Assembly (NCBI GenBank): GCA_033762815.1
Contig: JANRLF010000010.1
Location: 1 to 64,000, forward strand
DNA length: 64,000 nt
DNA from: JANRLF01 sp033762815
GTDB taxonomy: Bacteria > Bacteroidota > Bacteroidia > Chitinophagales > CAIOSU01
Direction of reading: 5' to 3'
Below are positions 8,789 through 17,054 of the stretch, one piece after another. A program made the position numbers and the translations under genes. The notes below the pieces were generated by a model. It did not search any database. It was not told the origin of the DNA and saw nothing but the letters and a program-made list of their open reading frames with translations. Position 1 is the stretch's first letter. Every line of letters begins with the position of its first letter.

Positions 8789-9325
8789 CTAAAACTTATT
8801 TTTCCACATCATGGATTCGATGGGTTTCAGAGTGCGGTTGTTGTATTTGGCGTTGCCTTTAGAATGGTAAAGGTTTTCTACATCGCCAATCACTTTAAAG
8901 TAAATGAGTTGGCCTATGGGCATGCCGGCATATACGCGCACGGGCTGCACGCAGGAGATTTCCAAGGTCCAGGTATTGCAATAGCCCACATCGCCTTTGC
9001 CGGCAGTTGCGTGAATATCAATGCCCAAGCGCCCTACACTGGATTTTCCTTCCAGAAATGGCACATGATTGTGGGTTTCTGTATATTCCTCCGTTACGCC
9101 CAAGTATAGGGTGCCAGGCTGTATCACGAAGCCCTCATCAGGAATAATGATTTCCTCTATTTTGTTATGCTTTTTGGCATCGAGCACCCTGTTTTCGTAA
9201 GTGGCTAGGTATCTACCCAAATGCACATCGTAACTGTTGCTTCCCAAGCATTCGCGCCGGTAAGGCTCAATCAAAATGCTCCCTTTGTCAATCTCTTTTA
9301 AAATTTCTAAGTCAGAAAGAATCAT
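8789..9325 (-). CDS. dcd: dCTP deaminase
   Basis: This 178-aa protein begins MILSDLEILKEIDKGSILIE and converts dCTP to dUTP, feeding dTTP synthesis. Family blocks are complete: RRECLGSNSYDVHLGRYLA, then FLEGKSSVGRLGIDIHATAG with the catalytic Glu region, and PVRVYAGMPIGQLIYF. Length is standard. The frame stays open 15 codons upstream of this ATG, but that extension is not part of the family. The chosen start overlaps the WD40 stop codon as ATGA, implying translational coupling. Confidence 0.95.
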   Translation of the reverse strand: MILSDLEILKEIDKGSILIEPYRRECLGSNSYDVHLGRYLATYENRVLDAKKHNKIEEIIIPDEGFVIQPGTLYLGVTEEYTETHNHVPFLEGKSSVGRLGIDIHATAGKGDVGYCNTWTLEISCVQPVRVYAGMPIGQLIYFKVIGDVENLYHSKGNAKYNNRTLKPIESMMWKNKF

Positions 9326-10218
9326 ACTATTGTTATTTGCCAAATCATGATACTGCGGTCGTCGCTGCAAGAGGCCAGTAAATCATCTCCCAGCCAAAGC
9401 AGCTTGTTTACCGAATTGACATGCCCACCCCATTTTTGATGGTCAATTACCTTGAGCAGGTCAAAGGAATCGGCGTCCCAAATCTTTATGGTCTTATCCC
9501 TTGAAGCCGAAGCAAACAACCTACCTGATGGTTGATAAGCGATGCTGTTGACGGTAAAAAGATGGGCGGGTATGTGGCGGTAAAGTTCATAATTTTTGGC
9601 TACATCCCAAACAATTATTTGAGCATCACGGCTACCACTCAAAAGATATTTGCCCTCGCGCGAATAGCATAATGTAAATACCGATCCCTTATGCCCTTCT
9701 ATTCTTTTTACCAGTTCACCATCTTGCCGCAACACATAAATATGGTGGTTGCTGCTGCCTATGGCAAGGTGCCCCTGCATGGCCTGAAAAGCGATACAGC
9801 GCAAGTTGTCGTCACCAAGCCACAGGGTGGTAAGGCCTTGGGCAGCATTGCCGATGCCCAACATGCCGTTGCTACCAGCTAGCCATATATTCCCATTCAC
9901 CGACTGGATATCAAACACCCCTTTGGCGGAAAAGGCGGTATGCAGCTTCTCCTGGTTATCTTCGATCTGTATGGCCGAAACCTTTCCCTGCATGGTACCC
10001 AACCATAATAGCGGATACTGTAAACAAAGACTGAATATATGGTCGGCTACTTTCGCAATTGCCTTTCCAGGTGCCCCAGTTTTGTTTAGCGGCCAACAGG
10101 CTACCGTACCATCGCCACCTGCGGAATACAGCAACTGCCTGTCTGCATCGTAGGCCAAGGAATATACGGCACCGGTATGCCCCTGCAGCGTCGTCAATTT
10201 GTTGATAGCTATTGCCAT
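9322..10218 (-). CDS. WD40 repeat protein
   Basis: This 298-aa protein appears to be a single WD40 beta-propeller of about seven blades. Clear repeats are LQGHTGAVYSLAYDAD..GTVACW at the N-terminus, then IEGHKGSVFTLCYSREG..IIVWDV, HLFTVNSIAYQPSGR..IKIWDA and HVNSVNKLLWLGDD..IMIWQI. There is no signal peptide, so it is predicted cytoplasmic. WD40 propellers are protein-interaction scaffolds; no partner can be named. It lies between tauE (1-base gap) and dcd (4-base overlap). Confidence 0.85.
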   Translation of the reverse strand: MAIAINKLTTLQGHTGAVYSLAYDADRQLLYSAGGDGTVACWPLNKTGAPGKAIAKVADHIFSLCLQYPLLWLGTMQGKVSAIQIEDNQEKLHTAFSAKGVFDIQSVNGNIWLAGSNGMLGIGNAAQGLTTLWLGDDNLRCIAFQAMQGHLAIGSSNHHIYVLRQDGELVKRIEGHKGSVFTLCYSREGKYLLSGSRDAQIIVWDVAKNYELYRHIPAHLFTVNSIAYQPSGRLFASASRDKTIKIWDADSFDLLKVIDHQKWGGHVNSVNKLLWLGDDLLASCSDDRSIMIWQITIV

Positions 10219-10219
10219 A

Positions 10220-11038
10220 TCAATGGAAAACCAATTCCCTTATCAAAATGTAAAGGCCCATGCATAAAATGAAAATACCAAAAGCTGGCCTAATTTTATT
10301 CGCTGGTATGAACCTGGCAAAACGGGTACCCGCCAATATGCCCATCACCGCCAAGCCCGTGAAGGTAAGCAGAAATGGCCAGCGTACTTCGAAAGGGCCA
10401 GCCACAACTGCCAAAAAACCGGTGGTAAGATTGATAGAAATAATCATCAGGGAGGTAGCAATCGCTTTCTTAACGTCCAATCCGGAAAAGATGATAAGGG
10501 CGGGAACTATCAAAAATCCACCACCTGCACCCAACAAACCACTGAGCAAACCTAGGCCACTACCCTGCACTACTAGCCACCATATTCGCTTAAAAGTATA
10601 GGCTTCCAGCACCTCATTGGTTTTCCATTTAGGATTGCCGAGCATAAAGTAAGCAGCCAGTAGCATGAGCACGGCGAATAGTACCATAAGCCCTATGTCG
10701 CGGGTAAACTGATACGTCCCCACTTCAAAAAGCAACTCAGGAATGGCGTGTATAATGTATCTTCTTGTAATGAACACCATGAATATGGCAGGAAGGCCGA
10801 AAAGGAAGGCAATACGGACATCCACCATTTTTTGACGAATATTGTGGATAGTGCCCACCCCACTGGTAATACCAACTACAAACAAGCTGTAACCAGTAGC
10901 CATAACGGGCGAAATTTGGAATAGGTATACCATAACGGGTACGGCCAATATGGTGCCGCCGCCGCCGATTATTCCAAGAGAGATGCCAATAAGGATTGCA
11001 GCAAAGTAGCCGACTATATGCAATATTTCCTGAGTCAA
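10220..11038 (-). CDS. TauE/SafE-family (sulfite/anion exporter) membrane protein
   Basis: This 272-aa polytopic protein has about eight hydrophobic segments. The family motif GISLGIIGGGGTILAVPV lies in the first helix pair, and the internal repeat GLLSGLLGAGGGFLIVPAL comes later. TauE/SafE proteins export small organic or inorganic anions such as sulfoacetate or sulfite; the substrate here cannot be inferred. The start is a TTG whose bases overlap the Nudix stop codon (TTGA), so translation is probably coupled. Confidence 0.85.
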   Translation of the reverse strand: MTQEILHIVGYFAAILIGISLGIIGGGGTILAVPVMVYLFQISPVMATGYSLFVVGITSGVGTIHNIRQKMVDVRIAFLFGLPAIFMVFITRRYIIHAIPELLFEVGTYQFTRDIGLMVLFAVLMLLAAYFMLGNPKWKTNEVLEAYTFKRIWWLVVQGSGLGLLSGLLGAGGGFLIVPALIIFSGLDVKKAIATSLMIISINLTTGFLAVVAGPFEVRWPFLLTFTGLAVMGILAGTRFARFIPANKIRPAFGIFILCMGLYILIRELVFH

Positions 11039-11685
11039 GGGTTTGAAACCTTTAGTGCCGCCTCCAGAACCAATTTAATGTTTTCGTGGGTATTGTTGTA
11101 CACTTCGTCCAAGCCATTTGCGGCTTTCCAAGCCGCTTCGGTAATGCCTTCTTCCAACTGGCCCAGTAGTGGTTGTTTATCGGCATGCATCCGGTACCAA
11201 AACGTCCGTTTCAGAATGGTTCTACCGGCTTCGTCATAAATGTGGTAGGTATCCATCAAATGGTAATCGAGTGTTACTTTGTCAAGACCCGTTTCTTCCA
11301 TTATTTCACGCACTGCTGCAGCTTCCGCAGTTTCGCCAGCATCTATCTTGCCTTTCGGCAAATCCCACATTCCGCGCCGGAAGATGAAGAGTATTTCATT
11401 CTCCTTATTAAACACTACCCCACCCGCAGCGGCGATATAGTTGCCAGCAGCCGCTGCTATGGCATCCATTACCAAGTCTGTCTCGTTGGCAATCAACCTT
11501 AGTGCATGTATACTCCCTTCACGTAACTGTTGTATGGCTTTTGCTAGTGGAATATGCAGCTCGGCATTGTTCATATATTCTCCACTCAAACTGGGACCAT
11601 CAATGCGTACAATGCCCTTCAAAGCGGGGTCAAAGTCAACCTCTATCGGGCGGTTATTCGTAAATATTGTATAGCTTTGCTCCAT
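11035..11685 (-). CDS. NUDIX hydrolase
   Basis: This 216-aa protein has a complete Nudix box (GKIDAGETAEAAAVREIMEE followed by TGL) at about residues 114-136, with the expected GX5EX7REUXEEXGU spacing. About 75 residues precede the Nudix domain and contain a FDPALKGIVRIDGPS segment. Nudix enzymes hydrolyse nucleoside diphosphates linked to another moiety; the substrate is unknown. It is the first gene of the minus-strand operon. Its start codon overlaps that of pyrE on the opposite strand (CATG). Confidence 0.9.
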   Translation of the reverse strand: MEQSYTIFTNNRPIEVDFDPALKGIVRIDGPSLSGEYMNNAELHIPLAKAIQQLREGSIHALRLIANETDLVMDAIAAAAGNYIAAAGGVVFNKENEILFIFRRGMWDLPKGKIDAGETAEAAAVREIMEETGLDKVTLDYHLMDTYHIYDEAGRTILKRTFWYRMHADKQPLLGQLEEGITEAAWKAANGLDEVYNNTHENIKLVLEAALKVSNP

Positions 11686-12331
11686 GATTTACGCTGATAA
11701 TATAGCCGACAAAGTAGCAGAATATCTGTTGCAAGTTAAGGCAATAAAGTTACAACCCCAACAACCATTTACTTGGTCATCGGGTTGGAAATCGCCTATT
11801 TACTGCGACAACCGCGTTACTTTGTCAGACCCTTCCATTCGTACCTATATCAAAGAACAACTAGCCGATTTGGTTCGGGAAAACTTCTTTGAGGTGGATA
11901 TTATAGTGGGTGTAGCCACGGCAGGTATTGCGCAAGGTGCTCTGGTTGCCGATTATCTACAATTACCTTTCGCTTATGTGCGCCCTGAACCAAAGACCCA
12001 TGGGCTAGGCAAGCAAATAGAAGGTGCCGTGGAAGCAGGGCAAAAAGTGGTACTCATTGAAGATTTGATTTCTACTGGCGGCAGCAGTATTAAAGCCATA
12101 CAGCCTTTGGTAAATGTAGGTTGTGAGGTATTGGGCGTAGCTGCCATATTCGATTATGGATTCGAAACCGCTAGAGAGAATTTTAAAGAAGCTGGTTATT
12201 CCTATTATAGCCTAAGCAATTATGATACTTTGCTTCCTGTGGCTATAAAACAAGGCATGATACGCCAAAGTGATTTGGAAGTACTGCGAGATTGGCGCCG
12301 CAATCCCGACAAGTGGGGCAACCGCTTTTAA
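11684..12331 (+). CDS. pyrE: Orotate phosphoribosyltransferase
   Basis: This 215-aa protein adds PRPP to orotate to form OMP in pyrimidine synthesis. The PRPP-binding motif VVLIEDLISTGGSS lies at about residues 125-138, and the family's FTWSSGWKSPIYCDNR is at the N-terminus. The ATG shares two bases with the opposite-strand ATG of the Nudix gene, so each promoter must lie inside the other gene. The stop codon overlaps the convergent rnhA stop by 3 bases. Confidence 0.95.
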   Translation: MIYADNIADKVAEYLLQVKAIKLQPQQPFTWSSGWKSPIYCDNRVTLSDPSIRTYIKEQLADLVRENFFEVDIIVGVATAGIAQGALVADYLQLPFAYVRPEPKTHGLGKQIEGAVEAGQKVVLIEDLISTGGSSIKAIQPLVNVGCEVLGVAAIFDYGFETARENFKEAGYSYYSLSNYDTLLPVAIKQGMIRQSDLEVLRDWRRNPDKWGNRF

Positions 12332-12786
12332 TCGGGGCTGTTAAATCCAGTGTCGACCATTAAGTTCTCACCACTCGCCGCCGCTACTGCAAGACGGTCG
12401 CAGCGCTCGTTCATGGGATGGTTATTGTGGCCCTTTACCCAATGAAGCCGTACTTTGTGTTTTTTCAACAAAGGTATCATCCGCTGCCATAGGTCAGCAT
12501 TCTTTTTGCCGACGAATCCCTTTTTTGCCCATCCGTAAAGCCAGCCTTTTTCGATACTGTCTACCACATACTTGCTGTCGCTATATACATCTACTTCTAA
12601 GCCAGGACGAGTCAATGCCTCTAAGCCCATTATTAATGCCATCAGTTCCATACGGTTATTAGTGGTATGCCTGTAGCCAGCCGACATTTCCTTTTCATGT
12701 GGCCCATAACGTAGTATAATGCCATAGCCACCTGGGCCAGGGTTTCCCAGGGAAGAACCATCCGTATATAATTCAACAGCAGCCAT
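12328..12786 (-). CDS. rnhA: Ribonuclease HI
   Basis: This 152-aa protein degrades RNA in RNA-DNA hybrids. Catalytic acidic residues are visible in VELYTDGSSLGNPGPGGYG, NNRMELMALIMGLEAL and VDVYSDSKYVVDSI, and the C-terminal VKGHNNHPMNERCDRLA carries the conserved HNxxNExxD arrangement. Length is that of standard RNase HI. It converges on pyrE. Confidence 0.95.
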   Translation of the reverse strand: MAAVELYTDGSSLGNPGPGGYGIILRYGPHEKEMSAGYRHTTNNRMELMALIMGLEALTRPGLEVDVYSDSKYVVDSIEKGWLYGWAKKGFVGKKNADLWQRMIPLLKKHKVRLHWVKGHNNHPMNERCDRLAVAAASGENLMVDTGFNSPD

Positions 12787-12845
12787 TGCACGAAGATAAT
12801 AGAAGTAGCAGGTATCGGAGCAACCCTAGTGTAATATTGCCCTTA

Positions 12846-13301
12846 TCAAGGTTTGCTCACTGTGATGGGACTAGTAGTTACCGTATTACTCTCATGGCCA
12901 GCCCTGTCGGTCACGCTCACCTCGAAAGTGACTGCTTCGCTATTTCCGCTACCAATAACGGCCGTGTTTGCTAAATCTATATTCAATAGTCCTTCGATGG
13001 CAATATTGGCACTATCAGGCGCCAGTTGTGATATACGATAGCTATAACTCACATTGTTGCGGGTATCTTTTACGAACAAGTTTTTTGCAGAAGGATTGTT
13101 TTCGCCTAAATCACCATCTCCATCAAGATATTTAATAACAATTACCACAGCATCTTGATACTCTACCACTTGCTCGGGGCTGATGGATACAAACTCGATT
13201 TTAGGGGTGGTGCTTACCTCTTCTGGCTCCTTACCACAAGAAGCTGAAACCACCAGCGCTAAAGCTAAGAAAAGGGCGCAGCATAGTTTAAGGTTGCACA
13301 T
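12846..13301 (-). CDS. Small lipoprotein, fifth gene of the DUF1501-like operon
   Basis: This 151-aa protein starts MCNLKLCCALFLALALVVSA with a lipobox Cys (SASCGKE). An upstream frame adds 26 residues without signal-peptide character, so the ATG at 13301 is preferred; it lies 14 bases inside the preceding gene. The mature part reads as one beta-rich domain with acidic YLDGDGDLGENN and a C-terminal VTDRAGHESNTVTT stretch, resembling an Ig-like or cadherin-like module. The function is unknown; it is probably outer-membrane anchored. Confidence 0.75.
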   Translation of the reverse strand: MCNLKLCCALFLALALVVSASCGKEPEEVSTTPKIEFVSISPEQVVEYQDAVVIVIKYLDGDGDLGENNPSAKNLFVKDTRNNVSYSYRISQLAPDSANIAIEGLLNIDLANTAVIGSGNSEAVTFEVSVTDRAGHESNTVTTSPITVSKP

Positions 13302-14220
13302 AGAATGCCCAATAGGTTTTGTAAGGGGTAATCGATTCATTTCTTGGGAAATAAGTATCCTGGGCATGGTCGCCATCATTTACAAAAAACCGCATGTAGA
13401 TGGGAATACCGGTAGGCAATGTACCCGTATTGATACTTGCCACTAGAAATTCTCCTTGGTTACCGCCATTTACGTAAAATGTACTGTATTCTGCATAACC
13501 AGGTGCTGAGGAGCTGAAATCATCCATATCCCAGGAGATGCGCAGCTTGCCTACCAAATTGGCAACGGCTGTGCTATCGTCAGTAACTGGTATGGCTATA
13601 CGCATATCAGTGTTATTGGCAATAATGAAAGGGTTATAATATACACTATCAATTCGGTTGTTGGACAATACGGCGGTATAGCTAGCATTGGTAGCTATAT
13701 AATAATTGATAATAGGTTCAGTATTGGGGAAAACCGCGATACTACCCAGCATATCAGGCGCACCGGCCAAAATCCAAGCATTGATATCACGTAGCAAACT
13801 ATCTGGCAAAGGTGTACCGATTTGGTCTTGCGGCATGCGGTCATTGATGTTTACGAAGCAGCAATTGGTTAAACGTTCATGCAATACCGAGTGCAAGGTA
13901 TCATATGGAATTACCCTATACGCAAAATTGCCGGCAGAATCGTTTTTGATAATCCGATGATAAACCAAAGTTGAAAAGGTACTTTCGGGCGTTCTAAAAT
14001 CAGGTTCAAAATGCCCATCATGGCAGTTGGCTTTGGCACAACTGGGGGAAAAGATTCTTTTGTGAAGACTAACCAAAGACGTTTTTGAAAGGGTATCAAC
14101 AGGTTGTGGCTCTGTAGGACATACAATACTATCGTATGGATTTTCCGGTATGGGCGATTCCTTCCAGCATCCAGCAATAGCAAGAACAACAAACATGGTG
14201 GTGGCCAAATACTTCTTCAT
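13288..14220 (-). CDS. Lipoprotein with cytochrome c-like CX4CH motif
   Basis: This 310-aa protein has a lipobox Cys at residue 18 (LAIAGC). A motif SCAKANCHDG (C61, C66, H67) and a later RMPQD followed by LPDSLLRDINAWILAGAPD resemble the distal Met/acidic segment of planctomycete-type cytochrome c domains. The spacing CX4CH is not the canonical CXXCH, so haem attachment is uncertain. The C-terminal 150 residues look beta-rich. It starts 1 base after the DUF1501-like gene. Confidence 0.7.
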   Translation of the reverse strand: MKKYLATTMFVVLAIAGCWKESPIPENPYDSIVCPTEPQPVDTLSKTSLVSLHKRIFSPSCAKANCHDGHFEPDFRTPESTFSTLVYHRIIKNDSAGNFAYRVIPYDTLHSVLHERLTNCCFVNINDRMPQDQIGTPLPDSLLRDINAWILAGAPDMLGSIAVFPNTEPIINYYIATNASYTAVLSNNRIDSVYYNPFIIANNTDMRIAIPVTDDSTAVANLVGKLRISWDMDDFSSSAPGYAEYSTFYVNGGNQGEFLVASINTGTLPTGIPIYMRFFVNDGDHAQDTYFPRNESITPYKTYWAFYVQP

Positions 14221-14221
14221 G

Positions 14222-15514
14222 TTATACGAAAGCTTCTTCTAAATGCCTGCCTGGTAATAATCCGGAGGGTATTTCTGTATTGAAACCCAATATGGTAGCC
14301 ATAGTAGGAACAATATCAATACTCTCCCCTACTTGCGTGGCAATGGTTTGATTTTGGTTCACTTTACCCAATGGCCCCAGTACTAAGCAGAATATTTCCC
14401 TTGAAGTGTCATCGCCTGTATGATCAAGGGCATAACGGCCATTTTGGTCGGCAATGGTGTTTGGTTGCAAATTGCGGCCATGTTCAGGAGCAGCTATCAA
14501 TATCGTGTCATTGGCCATACCAGGGGTGCTTTGTATAGTATTCCACAATTGGGCCAAGGCAAGGTCCGCTTTTCTAATATTATCGCAATAGCGGGTGAAG
14601 TTTTGGTGACAGGTATCAATATCCGTCATGTTTACCACCAACAATTCTGGCTGAAACTCCTCGATAATTTTTTCTGCAAAATAGACATTGAGCATGTCAT
14701 TGTTAATGACATTGGCATTTACACCCCAAAAACTATTGTATTGTCCCGCTTGAGCCTCAGCAACCGAACGGTTGATAAAACTTTCTATCAACTTGGCATC
14801 ATCAGGCGTGTTGGTCACACCAGCATCACCTGATACATAGTTTCCAGAGAAGTTGTTGTCGCAAAAATCCCGCAACCCTGCCGTTTTGCTTCTATCAAGG
14901 TCGCTTAGCACCAATGGGTTGCTGTAAGAGGTAGAAAGAATGGAATAGGGCTGTATATAGTTAGCGCCATATAGTGCCCCATAATCGGGATGGGAGCTAT
15001 AATTCAGATTAGGATAAGGCCCCAATTGGTTAGATACCCACCAAGCACTCATAGCTTGTTTAGTGGGGCTGCTGTGCTTTCTGTAATACTCAAATACCGT
15101 GGGCGTTACCGGCCTATTGTTCAGGGCATTGTCATTGATTGCATAGTTTCCTGTTATAGCAGTTTGATGTGCTCTAGTGTGTCCTGTAGAGCCTTGCTTA
15201 TATCTAAACTCTTTGAACAAGGTTCCATACTTTAATAGGGGTTGTCCGCTAGGAGCAGGAAGATTGCTCATGCTGCCAGCTATACTTGCACTGATAGGGT
15301 CATTGCCCGGCAAGGTATAGGGCATTAAGTTACCATCGCCAAAGTGCATAGACTCGATATTGCGCACCCCACCTGCAAACAGGCAAAATATCACATGGTT
15401 GGCAATACGGCTGCCTGATGCAGCGAACAGCCTACCACTGGGCAATATGTAGGGAACAATGAACGAACCTGCCGCCGCTATACCCGCTGCTTTGATGAAA
15501 TCTCTTCTTTTCAT
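14222..15514 (-). CDS. Tat-exported DUF1501-like / alkaline phosphatase-fold protein
   Basis: This 430-aa protein begins with a twin-arginine signal (MKRRDFIKAAGIAAAGSFIV). The mature part starts NHVIFCLFAGGVRN, as in DUF1501 proteins. Near the C-terminus TILIAAPEHGRNLQPN and ALDHTGDD parallel the DUF1501/sulfatase metal-site segments, followed by DIVPTMATILG. DUF1501 proteins are usually paired with DUF1800 or with cytochrome and DUF1549 proteins. Here the partners are DUF4214-like lipoproteins and a cytochrome-like lipoprotein. The activity is unknown. Confidence 0.75.
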   Translation of the reverse strand: MKRRDFIKAAGIAAAGSFIVPYILPSGRLFAASGSRIANHVIFCLFAGGVRNIESMHFGDGNLMPYTLPGNDPISASIAGSMSNLPAPSGQPLLKYGTLFKEFRYKQGSTGHTRAHQTAITGNYAINDNALNNRPVTPTVFEYYRKHSSPTKQAMSAWWVSNQLGPYPNLNYSSHPDYGALYGANYIQPYSILSTSYSNPLVLSDLDRSKTAGLRDFCDNNFSGNYVSGDAGVTNTPDDAKLIESFINRSVAEAQAGQYNSFWGVNANVINNDMLNVYFAEKIIEEFQPELLVVNMTDIDTCHQNFTRYCDNIRKADLALAQLWNTIQSTPGMANDTILIAAPEHGRNLQPNTIADQNGRYALDHTGDDTSREIFCLVLGPLGKVNQNQTIATQVGESIDIVPTMATILGFNTEIPSGLLPGRHLEEAFV

Positions 15515-15515
15515 A

Positions 15516-16013
15516 TCAGTAGTATCGGTATTCGTTAGAAGTCATGATGGCATAATACACCAACTTTGGGTCAAGACTATTTTCTCTAATATATTTTTCA
15601 ATGTACCACACTTCATACTCGTTGGCATCGCGATTATAGAAACGCCTGTATGCATCGTTTACAAACTTTGGAATATCGCTCTGCATATCAGTATTGGATG
15701 GTACTTGCGCCTCAGGTAGGTTCAGGAAACTTTTGATAATCATTTCCTCCACCAACTTATAATCGCCAAAGGCTTCATAGGGCAGCAACAGGTTTTCCAG
15801 TTGGCTGCGGGTAATGCTTTGCCCAGTTATATCTGAGTATGCGATGGATATAAATTCCTCCTTCGATTTTGTTTGGGTTTTGTCTCCATCATTTTGCTTA
15901 ACATCCACATCGTTCACCTGATAGATGTAGTCCGTTTCCTTTTTGCAAGAACTAATGGCAATTGTAGCCAAGGAAAGCAAAAGTGCAATGAAAAAATGTT
16001 TCACGTTCGGCAT
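15516..16013 (-). CDS. Lipoprotein with one DUF4214-like helical unit
   Basis: This 165-aa protein has a lipobox Cys (ATIAISSC). The C-terminal half reads FVNDAYRRFYNRDANEYEVW, then YIRENS-LDPKLVYYAIMTSNEYRYY. This follows the DUF4214 pattern: a helical segment with a YRxxxxRxxxxxE core and a terminal S-x-E-Y motif. The start codon shares one base with the preceding stop (TAATG). It probably acts with the upstream paralogue-like lipoprotein; the function is unknown. Confidence 0.7.
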   Translation of the reverse strand: MPNVKHFFIALLLSLATIAISSCKKETDYIYQVNDVDVKQNDGDKTQTKSKEEFISIAYSDITGQSITRSQLENLLLPYEAFGDYKLVEEMIIKSFLNLPEAQVPSNTDMQSDIPKFVNDAYRRFYNRDANEYEVWYIEKYIRENSLDPKLVYYAIMTSNEYRYY

Positions 16014-16885
16014 TAGAATTCGGCATATTCGTTAAGGGAAAGAATAGCTGTTTGCAGCTCTTCATAATTCAAATTACTGCTGAAACGGGCAGTGTAATAA
16101 GCACTTTCTTCAGAATTGGGCTCACGAAACAGATAGCGTTTGAACAGCGTTCGAACCTGACCCTCGTAATACAAATCATTACTGAAGAAGATATCAAGGA
16201 AATCGTCCTTTGACCTTCCTTCTATTAACAAAAACTGACCATACAGTCCATTCACCATATTCTCTCCATCAGCCAATTCATTCCCTGTGGGGCTTCTAAA
16301 CAGAAAGTTCTCGAAACAGGAAATTACAAAATTGGTGGTGCCCATATTAATATCATCGTAAAAAAGGTTGTTGACCAAACGACGGTGCACTTCCTTCAAC
16401 TCAATGAGACCATTGATATAATCTTTTTCAAGACGCTTGAGCTCGGTATAGCGGTCAATTTCATAAAGGATTTGGTCGCGAAAATTGGCATACTGCGGGT
16501 CATTGAGTCTATCGGTATAGAGGTCAATCTGCAGATTAATAAAATTGGTATCGATACTTTGCCTTATTAACTGATCGGTAGCAATAGTGAGCACCCTAAA
16601 ATAATAAGCACTGTCTGCCAATACACTGGCGATAAATTGCTTTCGGTCATCGGCAGATACATTGTTCTGTCTTAAAGTGGCTTTTGCCGCTTCCATTTCA
16701 GTGGCAGTAGCCTCTCTGCCTAGCAAACTGATATACACCTTATTGGCGTAATTTTCCACTTTTACGTCAGAAACGGTCTCATCTGGTGGAATGGTATTAT
16801 CAGGTATGTATTGTGTCTCATACTTGGTACAAGCTGCCAAAAGGCATATTACACTAGTGACAATTAGGAATTGGGCAATACGCAT
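16013..16885 (-). CDS. Lipoprotein with two DUF4214-like helical units; first gene of operon
   Basis: This 290-aa protein has a lipobox (CLLAAC). Two helical segments follow the DUF4214-like pattern. One is near the N-terminus (YANKVYISLLGREATATEME ending ADSAYYF). The other is at the C-terminus (TLFKRYLFREPNSEESAYY ending LNEYAEF). DUF4214 modules occur in S-layer and surface-associated proteins. A TAGATTTG -7-type box lies 13 bases upstream. The family assignment is my pattern reading, not a profile match. Confidence 0.65.
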   Translation of the reverse strand: MRIAQFLIVTSVICLLAACTKYETQYIPDNTIPPDETVSDVKVENYANKVYISLLGREATATEMEAAKATLRQNNVSADDRKQFIASVLADSAYYFRVLTIATDQLIRQSIDTNFINLQIDLYTDRLNDPQYANFRDQILYEIDRYTELKRLEKDYINGLIELKEVHRRLVNNLFYDDINMGTTNFVISCFENFLFRSPTGNELADGENMVNGLYGQFLLIEGRSKDDFLDIFFSNDLYYEGQVRTLFKRYLFREPNSEESAYYTARFSSNLNYEELQTAILSLNEYAEF

Positions 16886-16897
16886 GATAAGGACTTA

Positions 16898-16905
16898 CAA
16901 ATCTA
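16898..16905 (-). promoter_or_regulatory. Bacteroidota-type -7 box (TAGATTTG) for the DUF1501-like operon
   Basis: On the minus strand TAGATTTG matches the TAnnTTTG consensus, 12 bases before the ATG at 16885. No clear -33 TTTG was found at the expected distance. Confidence 0.5.
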
Positions 16906-17054
16906 TTGATAATCAATATCGGGAAAGGTTTAATTGACCCTCTAAATCCCTAAATTACAATAAATTTAATTTGAGCCAAAATTATCTACTTTCCACATTA
17001 TTGGCTGGGCCATACAGCTATAATTCAATACCAAAGTATGCTTAACTTGCACCT

